This document shows, piece by piece, positions 1 through 5,724 of a DNA stretch of 11,225 bases. The notes beneath the pieces were generated by a model. The model did no database searches, was not told the DNA's origin, and was given only the letters and a program-made list of their open reading frames with translations. The DNA comes from Campylobacterales bacterium (GTDB lineage Bacteria > Campylobacterota > Campylobacteria > Campylobacterales > QNZT01), in NCBI GenBank assembly GCA_027056215.1, contig JALULO010000106.1, forward strand, positions 1-11,225, given 5' to 3'. Made by a program: the position numbers and the translations under genes. The first letter of the stretch is position 1. Each line of letters opens with the position of its first letter.

Positions 1-890
1 TGAATATGGATGATATCATGGGTGATTTGGGATCCATCTTTGAGTCTGTTTTTGGTGGTGGATTTGGTGATTTTAGTTCAGGTGGAGGGCGAAGATCTTC
101 ACAAAAGTATCCTTTAGATATCGAAACTGAAATAACACTGGAGTTTAATGAAGCTGTATTTGGTTGTGAAAAAGAGATACAATATACATATAAAGCTGTG
201 TGTAAAAGTTGTGATGGTACTGGTGATAGGGATAAAAAACCTTCTACCTGTTCTGAATGTGGTGGAAAAGGACAAGTTTATTATCGTCAGGGATTTATGA
301 CATTTGCCCAAACTTGTGAAAGATGTCATGGAGAGGGTAATGTTGTCGCCAATAAATGTCCAGATTGCGATGGCAAAGGATATGTTGAAGAAAAAGCATC
401 GACTACAGTGCAAATCCCAGCAGGTATAGACCATGGAAATCGCATACGTGTTGGACAAAAAGGCAATATGGATGAACACGGTCGCAGAGGTGACTTATAT
501 GTATTGATTCGGGTTAAAGAAGATGAACACTTTGTTCGTGACGGTGACAATATCTATATAGAAGTACCTATCTTTTTTACACAAGCTGCACTTGGTGGAG
601 TGATCAAAGTACCAACACTAAGAGGAGAAAAAGAGATTACTATTCCTATTGGCGTTAAAGATAAAGAACAATTTCTTCTCAGAAGTGAAGGGGTTGAAAA
701 TGTGCATGGTGGTCGCAAAGGTGATCTTGTTGCCCAAATCAAGATAGTGTATCCCAAAAAGCTTACCGATGAACAAAAAGCGTTACTTGTACAATTAGGT
801 GATTCATTTGGGTATGAGAGTACACCGCATGAAACACTTTTTGAGGGTATCGTAGATCGTGTTACAAACTGGTTTAAAAAGGAGAAATAA
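1..890 (+). CDS. dnaJ: Chaperone DnaJ (Hsp40), 3' part; 5' end outside window
   Basis: Cytoplasmic co-chaperone that delivers unfolded substrates to DnaK and stimulates its ATPase. The reading frame is already open at base 1 (first whole codon at 3), so the roughly 70-residue J domain with its HPD motif lies upstream of the window. Numbering from the Met at base 6: a Gly/Phe-rich stretch at about 17-28, then four zinc-binding CxxCxGxG repeats (CKSCDGTG 66-73, CSECGGKG 82-89, CERCHGEG 104-111, CPDCDGKG 118-125), then the two beta-rich C-terminal substrate and dimerisation domains to residue 294. The intact zinc-finger set marks a type I DnaJ rather than CbpA. Its TAA stop overlaps the ATG of the next gene, so the two are probably co-transcribed and translationally coupled. 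Identity is firm. The Met at base 6 is internal and not the true start. Confidence 0.97.
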   Translation, partial: NMDDIMGDLGSIFESVFGGGFGDFSSGGGRRSSQKYPLDIETEITLEFNEAVFGCEKEIQYTYKAVCKSCDGTGDRDKKPSTCSECGGKGQVYYRQGFMTFAQTCERCHGEGNVVANKCPDCDGKGYVEEKASTTVQIPAGIDHGNRIRVGQKGNMDEHGRRGDLYVLIRVKEDEHFVRDGDNIYIEVPIFFTQAALGGVIKVPTLRGEKEITIPIGVKDKEQFLLRSEGVENVHGGRKGDLVAQIKIVYPKKLTDEQKALLVQLGDSFGYESTPHETLFEGIVDRVTNWFKKEK

Positions 891-1321
891 TGGAGTGCGA
901 ATTTCCAACAGTCAATGCCAATCCAAATGAATTTAGAGAAATCTTTGAAAGTGTTAAAACCATAGCGATTCCAGGTCTTTCTCCAAATGAAGAGAAAGAT
1001 AGCCATAGAGTTGCAAAATATCTTCAAGAACAAGGCTATAAAATCATCCCTATCTATCCTAAAGAAGAGACTATCTTAGGTGAGAAAGTGTATCGCTCAC
1101 TCGATGAAGTGAACGAAAAGATTGATATGGTAGATATGTTTCGTAAACCAGCAGTTGCTGATGCTATTGTTGATGCTATTGCCAAAAGAGATGATGTGAA
1201 AGTTTTATGGTTGCAAAAAGGGATTGTAAACAATGAAGCAGCAAAAAGGGCAGAAGATTTAGGGCTTACTGTAGTACAAAACCGTTGTACTATGGTTGAA
1301 CATAGAGGATTATTCTCATAG
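890..1321 (+). CDS. CoA-binding Rossmann-fold protein (CoA_binding_2 / YccU type)
   Basis: A 143-residue single-domain protein of the family related to the CoA-binding domain of succinyl-CoA synthetase alpha. The cellular role of the stand-alone members is not settled. Visible family features: the first beta strand and glycine turn AIPGLSPN at about 26-33, followed by SHRVAKYLQEQGYKIIPIYP (nucleotide-binding helix and second strand), the VDMFRKP segment at about 81-87, VLWLQKGI at about 104-111, and the C-terminal VVQNRCTMVEH with the conserved Cys-Met-x-Glu pattern. Length is normal for the family. The start is chosen because TAATG overlaps the dnaJ stop and AAGGAG lies just upstream at about 879-884. 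ilvA begins on the base after its stop. Biochemical function is not predictable beyond probable CoA or nucleotide binding. Confidence 0.9.
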   Translation: MECEFPTVNANPNEFREIFESVKTIAIPGLSPNEEKDSHRVAKYLQEQGYKIIPIYPKEETILGEKVYRSLDEVNEKIDMVDMFRKPAVADAIVDAIAKRDDVKVLWLQKGIVNNEAAKRAEDLGLTVVQNRCTMVEHRGLFS

Positions 1322-2539
1322 ATGATAGCATTAGCAAAAATAGAAGAGGCGTATGAAAATATAAAAGATATAGTTGTAAAAACGCCTTTTACACACGCAC
1401 CTTTGTTAAGTAGCAAATGTGATACAACGGTATATCTGAAGAAAGAAAACTTACAGCTTACTGGAGCTTATAAGTTAAGAGGTGCTTACAATAAAATCGC
1501 TTCTTTATCTGATGAAGAGAGGAGTCATGGTGTGATTGCTGCAAGTGCAGGAAATCATGCACAAGGTGTAGCTTATAGTGCACGTATATTTAAGATACCT
1601 GCAACTATTATCATGCCTGAAGCGACGCCACTTTTAAAAGTACAAAGTACCAAAGCTTTAGGTGCTGAGGTCGTTTTACATGGAGAAAACTATGATGAAG
1701 CATATGCCTATGCCCTTAACTATGCAAAAGAGCATACATTAACATTTATCCATCCTTTCGCTGATGAAAAAGTTATGGCAGGGCAGGGTACGGTTGCCCT
1801 AGAGATGTTTGAAGAAGTACCTGATATAGATATATTAGTGGTTCCTATTGGCGGAGGTGGATTGATTAGCGGTATAGCCTCTTATGCGAAACAAATCAAT
1901 CCAGATATCAAAATCATCGGTGTTGTTGCCAGTGGTGCGCCTGCCATGTTACACTCTTTTCATGCTAAAAAAGCACTTGATTCTACATCAGTTCGTACTA
2001 TTGCTGATGGTATTGCTGTACGTGATGTAAGTGCGAAAAATTTAGAAATTATCCTTGAAGTGGTAGATGATATTGTCAGTGTAGATGATGAAGAGATAGC
2101 CAGTGCTATTTTGTATTTGTTAGAAAAGCAAAAACTGGTTGTTGAAGGTGGTGGAGCAGTTGGTGTAGCAGCGATTATGCATCATAAAATCCACTATACT
2201 TCCAAGAGTAAGATTGCGACTATTTTAAGTGGTGGCAATATCGATGTTCAGATGCTTTCACTTATCATCGAAAAAGGGTTGATAAAAGCCCACCGGAAGA
2301 TGAAGCTTATTGTCACACTTATTGATAAACCAGGAGCGCTCAGAGGTTTAACAGATATCTTAGCAGATGTGGGAGCAAATATCATCCAGATTGATTATGA
2401 TCGTACATCTACGAGTCTTTCTTATGGTGATGCAAATGTTACACTTGCTCTTGAAACAAAAGGTGGCGAACATCAGCACATTGTACGTACAAGATTAAAA
2501 GAAGAAAATTATCGTTTTATTGAAGAGATGAGAGGATAG
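1322..2539 (+). CDS. ilvA: Threonine ammonia-lyase (threonine deaminase) with C-terminal ACT domain
   Basis: PLP enzyme that converts L-threonine to 2-oxobutanoate and ammonia, the first committed step to isoleucine. The catalytic domain covers about residues 5-320: the PLP lysine is K51 in TGAYKLRGA, the substrate loop is SAGNHAQG (75-82), and the phosphate-binding glycine loop is GGGG (177-180). A single ACT-type domain follows at about 327-403 (KLIVTLIDKPGALRGLTDIL), a usual site of allosteric control by amino acids. At 405 residues with one short regulatory domain it matches the shorter IlvA/TdcB-like class rather than the 500-residue E. coli IlvA; biosynthetic use is inferred from the ACT domain and core-gene setting. 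It starts directly after the upstream stop. AGAGGA at 1304-1309 is the likely ribosome site, with a rather long 12-base spacer, so coupling to the upstream gene may help initiation. Confidence 0.94.
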   Translation: MIALAKIEEAYENIKDIVVKTPFTHAPLLSSKCDTTVYLKKENLQLTGAYKLRGAYNKIASLSDEERSHGVIAASAGNHAQGVAYSARIFKIPATIIMPEATPLLKVQSTKALGAEVVLHGENYDEAYAYALNYAKEHTLTFIHPFADEKVMAGQGTVALEMFEEVPDIDILVVPIGGGGLISGIASYAKQINPDIKIIGVVASGAPAMLHSFHAKKALDSTSVRTIADGIAVRDVSAKNLEIILEVVDDIVSVDDEEIASAILYLLEKQKLVVEGGGAVGVAAIMHHKIHYTSKSKIATILSGGNIDVQMLSLIIEKGLIKAHRKMKLIVTLIDKPGALRGLTDILADVGANIIQIDYDRTSTSLSYGDANVTLALETKGGEHQHIVRTRLKEENYRFIEEMRG

Positions 2540-2580
2540 TTTTCCTCTCTATGAGTTCAAATCTCCTATGAGACTTTTTT
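2530..2580 (+). terminator. Probable transcription end of the dnaJ-ilvA unit
   Basis: Two stem-loops are visible. One is GAGAGGA (2530-2536) pairing with TCCTCTC (2543-2549) around the ilvA stop, a perfect 7-bp stem with no T-run after it. The second is TCTC (2562-2565) pairing with GAGA (2570-2573), weak but followed by six Ts (2575-2580). Together they fit an intrinsic terminator between convergent genes. The T-run lies inside the end of the opposing minus-strand gene. Confidence 0.4.
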
Positions 2581-2934
2581 AAGGTTTTGGTTATTATGCG
2601 GTAGGTTGGAAAATAGTCCGTTTGAAACGATCATGCACTGCTTTGTGATTTCGAAGATTTGATCATCATCAAGAGGCCAAGTGATGAGGTGATAAGTATT
2701 GTCTTTTTCATAGATGATATTGTACTCTTTTAGTAGTGTCGCTGCAAACTTTTCTACGATAGTATCATAGTGATTTAAATCATGTTTATATTCAAAGATA
2801 TATAAAAGTCTACTAATCTGCTCTTTTGTTCCTTTACCGTCGTTCTTGATGAGAAACAAAATCATACCAGGTATAAATGTATCATTTTTACGTATTCTGG
2901 TATTTATAAAGTTACTAAGGTGTTGATAGTGCAT
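2566..2934 (-). CDS. Small unidentified protein, possible winged-helix domain
   Basis: 122 residues with no signal peptide or membrane segment; probably cytoplasmic. I do not recognise a named family. Residues 20-85 read like a compact helix-helix-helix-wing fold: FIPGMILFLIKNDGK, then GTKEQISRLLYIF, then a tyrosine-rich helix and a hairpin ending in NIIYEKDNTYHLI. From memory this order resembles the winged-helix segment found next to HNH or HIT domains in some larger bacterial proteins, but no nuclease or HIT motif is present, so it would be a stand-alone version. This resemblance is unverified. AAAAAGG lies a short distance upstream of the ATG and supports the start. It is separated from the M50 protease gene by 105 bases holding a 16-bp inverted repeat, so it may have its own control. 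It converges on ilvA. Confidence 0.75.
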   Translation of the reverse strand: MHYQHLSNFINTRIRKNDTFIPGMILFLIKNDGKGTKEQISRLLYIFEYKHDLNHYDTIVEKFAATLLKEYNIIYEKDNTYHLITWPLDDDQIFEITKQCMIVSNGLFSNLPHNNQNLKKVS

Positions 2935-2961
2935 CTGAAACCTTTTTATTTACAGCATACT

Positions 2962-3010
2962 CTTTTTTGTCATATTTAACAATAAAAGTCATAAAAATAT
3001 GACAAAAAAG
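2962..3010. repeat. 16-bp perfect inverted repeat with nested GTCATA copies
   Basis: CTTTTTTGTCATATTT (2962-2977) is the exact reverse complement of AAATATGACAAAAAAG (2995-3010), with a 17-base loop. A second dyad is nested inside: GTCATA (2988-2993) pairs with TATGAC (2998-3003) across AAAA, and excludes the long stem. GTCATA thus occurs twice in direct orientation (2969-2974, 2988-2993) and once inverted. On the minus strand the short stem is followed by TTTTATTGTT, resembling an AT-rich terminator. It ends 28 bases upstream of the 122-residue gene. Role undetermined: operator, terminator or RNA switch. Confidence 0.7.
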
Positions 3011-3028
3011 GATCTGATGTTAAATCAG
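3004..3028 (-). terminator. Weak intrinsic terminator after the M50 protease gene
   Basis: On the minus strand, 11 bases after the M50 stop, CTGAT (3028-3024) pairs with ATCAG (3018-3014) around a 5-base loop. ATCC and six Ts (3009-3004) follow. The stem is only 5 bp, so termination may be partial. The second short dyad at 2988-3003 with its T-rich tail could act in tandem. Confidence 0.35.
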
Positions 3029-3039
3029 GTAACAAAATA

Positions 3040-3690
3040 TTATGAATCCAATAAAAGATGCAATAACGATTCAATCGGTGCAAAAACAATCTGTGCAAGT
3101 GGTGTTGCAATGATGATGATTAAAATGATCATGCCATATTGTCCAATAGCTTGAAATTTATTTGCAAACGTATGATAACCTCTTTTTTTTGCTTCATAAA
3201 CCACTACATGAGAACCATCTAGTGGTGGAATGGGGATTAGATTAAAGATTGCAAGTACAATATTGTAAATAACAGTATATGTTAGGAGTGCGTGGATAAA
3301 TAGCGTCCATAAACTTGTTGGAGAGGGGATGAAATGTAATACTATAGTTGCTACGATAGCAAGTATAAAATTATAACTAACTCCTGCGAGACTAACGGCA
3401 ATCGCACCATTGTATCCTCCATTTCGGATGACAGTTGATATGTCTATTGGGACTGGTTTTGCCCAGCCAAAGAGAAAACCTGCGTGTGAAAAATACAAAA
3501 GGGCAGGTACTATAATCGTTCCCACTAGATCTATATGAACCAAAGGGTTGATACTAAGTCTACCTTTGCTTTTTGCTGTGAGATCTCCATAACGATAAGC
3601 GATATAGCCATGCATGATTTCATGACCTATGATAGCGATAGCCAATGCAATGATTATTGCAGATATCTCAACAATTTCAACTGTATTCAT
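3040..3690 (-). CDS. Site-2 protease family membrane metalloprotease (peptidase M50)
   Basis: A polytopic inner-membrane zinc protease of 216 residues, the short form without PDZ domains (unlike RseP). The zinc and catalytic motif HEIMH (HExxH, residues 23-27) sits in the first membrane helix (about 8-30). The second zinc-ligand motif NLIPIPPLDG, with the NPxPxLDG-like pattern and D158, is at 150-159. Other hydrophobic segments are at about 55-75, 95-121, 129-150 and 180-205. Members cleave substrates within the membrane; the substrate of this one cannot be told. The ATG overlaps the lepB stop (TAATG), which suggests coupled translation with signal peptidase I. No strong ribosome site is seen before the ATG, which fits coupling. 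From memory, the same folD-lepB-membrane protease order occurs in Helicobacter pylori. Family is firm, physiological role unknown. Confidence 0.92.
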   Translation of the reverse strand: MNTVEIVEISAIIIALAIAIIGHEIMHGYIAYRYGDLTAKSKGRLSINPLVHIDLVGTIIVPALLYFSHAGFLFGWAKPVPIDISTVIRNGGYNGAIAVSLAGVSYNFILAIVATIVLHFIPSPTSLWTLFIHALLTYTVIYNIVLAIFNLIPIPPLDGSHVVVYEAKKRGYHTFANKFQAIGQYGMIILIIIIATPLAQIVFAPIESLLHLLLDS

Positions 3691-4463
3691 TATTCGAGAC
3701 TTACGTTTTTATTGATATATTTTGGATCATCCTGTAGGGTATCAACAAATTTACCGATACGATCCCATCTTATTTTATACTGTTTATCCCATGAAAAGTA
3801 GATAAACCATGGTTTTCCTTCTACCAGGCTATAAGGTACTGGTCCCCAAAATCTACTGTCATTTGAGTGGTCTCGGTTATCACCCATCATAAAAAAGTAA
3901 TCTTTGTCTAGTTTGATAGGTGGAAAATTAAATATTTGTGGAGGATAAAGTCCATCGTCTTTGATTTGAGGATCGTTTTGAATTCCTCTAAATTGGTGAC
4001 GATAAGGGTTTTTCACCCATAATTTACCATCCATATCGATGATATTTTCTTTTGGATAGTGAGATTTTATATATTTATTTCCCTCATGTGGACGAAGGTA
4101 GAGGATTTTATCTTTTACTGTTAGGATATCTCCGCCTACGGCAACACAACGTTTTACAAAGTGTGTATGATGATTGAGTGGATAACGAAAAACAACGATA
4201 TCACCTCTTTGGGGTCGCTTACCTTCGAGGAGATGTCCATTGTTATTAAAATCAGGAAGGACAGGAACTTCAATCCATGGAATATGGGGTGTGGGTATAC
4301 CATAAGCAAATTTTTTGACAAAAAGATGATCACCTATCAAAAGTGTACGTTTCATAGAGCCACTGGGAATCACAAATGCCTGTGCAACAAAAAATATAAT
4401 CAAAAGTACGATAATAATCGTACCAGTCCAGCTATTTGCAAATTTTTTAAATTTATGAATCAT
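3690..4463 (-). CDS. lepB: Signal peptidase I
   Basis: Inner-membrane serine/lysine endopeptidase that removes signal peptides from exported proteins, with its active site on the periplasmic side. It has 257 residues with one N-terminal membrane anchor (about 14-32). The box around the nucleophile reads PSGSMKRTLLIGD, with Ser36 as the expected catalytic serine. The general-base lysine is K104 in HFVKRCVAVGGD, and the C-terminal signature GDNRDHSNDSRFWG is at 194-207. All catalytic boxes are intact. The region at about 125-185 is an insert between catalytic boxes, usual in Gram-negative enzymes. Its ATG lies directly after the folD stop with no spacer, and its own stop overlaps the M50 start, so it is the middle gene of a folD-lepB-M50 operon. 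The exported cytochrome encoded at 5362 is a plausible substrate. Identity is firm. Confidence 0.97.
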   Translation of the reverse strand: MIHKFKKFANSWTGTIIIVLLIIFFVAQAFVIPSGSMKRTLLIGDHLFVKKFAYGIPTPHIPWIEVPVLPDFNNNGHLLEGKRPQRGDIVVFRYPLNHHTHFVKRCVAVGGDILTVKDKILYLRPHEGNKYIKSHYPKENIIDMDGKLWVKNPYRHQFRGIQNDPQIKDDGLYPPQIFNFPPIKLDKDYFFMMGDNRDHSNDSRFWGPVPYSLVEGKPWFIYFSWDKQYKIRWDRIGKFVDTLQDDPKYINKNVSLE

Positions 4464-5303
4464 CTATCTTTTCCTCGCAGCAGTAATAGTATTTGCCAGT
4501 AACATGGCAATTGTCATAGGTCCAACACCACCTGGAACAGGTGTGATATAAGAACACTTGGGGGCAACATTTTCAAAGTCAACATCGCCAGTTAGTTTAC
4601 CATTTTCTCGTTTATTGATACCTATATCGATAACAATAGCACCATCTTTAACCATATCTTCTGTGATAAGATTTATCTTTCCCACACCAACAATCAAGAG
4701 ATCAGCACGTTTGGTATGCTCCGCTAGATCTTTGGTATGAATATGACATATATCGACTGTTGCAAATTTGTTTAAAAGGAGGTTCATCATAGGCTTTCCG
4801 ACGATATTACTTGCACCTACAACACAAGTATCCATACCTTTTGGATCAATGTTATATTCTTCCAATAGTCGCATAACGCCTATTGGGGTACAAGGTGCAA
4901 AACAATCTAAGTCCAGTACGAGATTGCCTACATTAAAAGGATGAAAACCATCTACATCTTTTTGAGGAGATACGCTTTGCAATACTTTTTGTGTATCGAT
5001 ATGTGGGGGAAGAGGAAGTTGGATGAGAATACCGTCAATATTTGGATTAAGATTCATCATCTCAATCGTTTCGATGATTTTATCTTGTGAAATGTCGCTA
5101 GGCATTTTGTGCGCTATGGAGTAGATACCTGTTTCTTCACAGGCTTTTTCTTTCATCTTTACATAGGTGTGACTTGCCGGATCATCACCAATCAAAACAA
5201 CAGCAAGTCCGGGAGTAATCCCTTTTTCTTTTAATGATGTGACATCTTCTTTTGCTTGTTTTCTGATTTTAGCAGCAAGGGTTTTCCCATCAAGTATTTG
5301 CAT
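4464..5303 (-). CDS. folD: Bifunctional methylene-THF dehydrogenase / methenyl-THF cyclohydrolase
   Basis: Cytoplasmic enzyme that interconverts 5,10-methylene-THF and 10-formyl-THF using NADP(H), feeding purine and formyl-Met synthesis. From the chosen ATG it has 279 residues, the normal length. Key motifs: PGLAVVLIGDDPASHTYV (31-48), the catalytic lysine region YVKMKEKACE with K51, DGILIQLPLP (90-99), KDVDGFHPFN (115-124), the cofactor loop VVGASNIVGKP (161-171) and the family end signature TPVPGGVGPMT (254-264). The frame also allows a TTG one codon upstream (5304-5306). I chose ATG 5301-5303 because AAAGG then sits at a normal 6-base spacing, against only 3 bases for TTG. An extended -10 box (TGCTATAAT) lies about 25 bases upstream. 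First gene of the folD-lepB-M50 operon. Confidence 0.97.
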   Translation of the reverse strand: MQILDGKTLAAKIRKQAKEDVTSLKEKGITPGLAVVLIGDDPASHTYVKMKEKACEETGIYSIAHKMPSDISQDKIIETIEMMNLNPNIDGILIQLPLPPHIDTQKVLQSVSPQKDVDGFHPFNVGNLVLDLDCFAPCTPIGVMRLLEEYNIDPKGMDTCVVGASNIVGKPMMNLLLNKFATVDICHIHTKDLAEHTKRADLLIVGVGKINLITEDMVKDGAIVIDIGINKRENGKLTGDVDFENVAPKCSYITPVPGGVGPMTIAMLLANTITAARKR

Positions 5304-5307
5304 CAAT

Positions 5308-5312
5308 TACCT
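5308..5312 (-). promoter_or_regulatory. folD ribosome binding site (decides start)
   Basis: AAAGG on the minus strand, followed by TAATTG and then ATG at 5303. Normal 6-base spacing favours the ATG over the adjoining TTG codon. Confidence 0.7.
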
Positions 5313-5313
5313 T

Positions 5314-5333
5314 TATAATTTTTGTGATATTAT
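5314..5333 (+). promoter_or_regulatory. Candidate promoter(s) of the cytochrome-hemL operon
   Basis: Two plus-strand -10 candidates: a perfect TATAAT at 5314-5319, and TGATATTAT at 5325-5333 (extended TGn, five of six matches). Either gives a 5' leader of about 20-36 bases to the ATG at 5362. They interleave with the minus-strand folD -10 box. Which one is used cannot be told from sequence. Confidence 0.5.
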
Positions 5334-5337
5334 AGCA
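5329..5337 (-). promoter_or_regulatory. Extended -10 promoter of the folD operon
   Basis: TGCTATAAT on the minus strand: a perfect TATAAT (5334-5329) preceded by the TGn extension, about 25 bases from the folD ATG. Transcription would start near 5322. No clear -35 is seen, which is usual for Campylobacterota housekeeping promoters. Confidence 0.7.
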
Positions 5338-5361
5338 TTTTTATTTAAAGGAAGGCTCTGT

Positions 5362-5724
5362 ATGCGTATGTGGATATATTATCTATTTTTGATACCTGTT
5401 CTATGCCAGATATTGTGGGCTGATGAGAGTTTTCTTTCAAATGATGAATATGCGAAGATGCTTTATAAAAATCCCCGTGGTATTGGCTGTGACCGTTGCC
5501 ATGGTAGTAAGGGAGAAGGTAAAATCATCGCTTCTTATATATCAAACGGCAAGAAAAAATTTATCAAGGCACCGGCTATAAATCATCTTTCAATGAATGT
5601 TTTTAAAAAAGCACTTAGTAAAAGTTCACGCCTTATGCCTGAATATTTCCTTACAGATGAAGAAAAAGCATATCTTTATTTTTATCTGACAAAAAAAAAC
5701 TCAATTAAAAAGGCAAAAAAATGA
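5362..5724 (+). CDS. Small periplasmic c-type cytochrome, monohaem
   Basis: A predicted 120-residue exported electron-transfer protein. An N-terminal signal peptide spans residues 1-20 (hydrophobic core IYYLFLIPVLCQIL, likely cut at LWA|DES). One covalent haem site, CDRCHG, gives C43, C46 and axial His47. M92 in SRLMPEYFLTDEE fits the sixth ligand of class I cytochromes, followed by the usual C-terminal helix (about 98-109). The basic tail KKNSIKKAKK may aid contact with an acidic partner. The frame stays open upstream to 5239, but the ATG at 5362 is chosen because AAAGGAAGG (5347-5355) sits 6 bases before it and a proper signal peptide follows; the upstream part would be antisense to folD. 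Its TGA overlaps the hemL ATG (ATGA). Redox partner unknown. From memory, a small periplasmic protein also precedes hemL in Campylobacter jejuni. Confidence 0.9.
   Translation: MRMWIYYLFLIPVLCQILWADESFLSNDEYAKMLYKNPRGIGCDRCHGSKGEGKIIASYISNGKKKFIKAPAINHLSMNVFKKALSKSSRLMPEYFLTDEEKAYLYFYLTKKNSIKKAKK

Noticed and set aside
554..1033. Minus-strand open frame of 159 codons across dnaJ and the CoA-binding gene (also 114-479, 326-550, 1054-1416)
   Set aside because: Antisense to well-identified conserved genes and rich in Phe/Ser/Thr as expected for shadow frames; no start signals.
3535..4502. Plus-strand open frames across the M50 and lepB genes
   Set aside because: They oppose conserved protease motifs and carry no recognisable features.
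5239..5361. Longer N-terminus for the cytochrome (open frame from 5239)
   Set aside because: This part is antisense to folD, would precede the signal peptide and sits upstream of the AAAGGAAGG ribosome site; the ATG at 5362 is far better supported.
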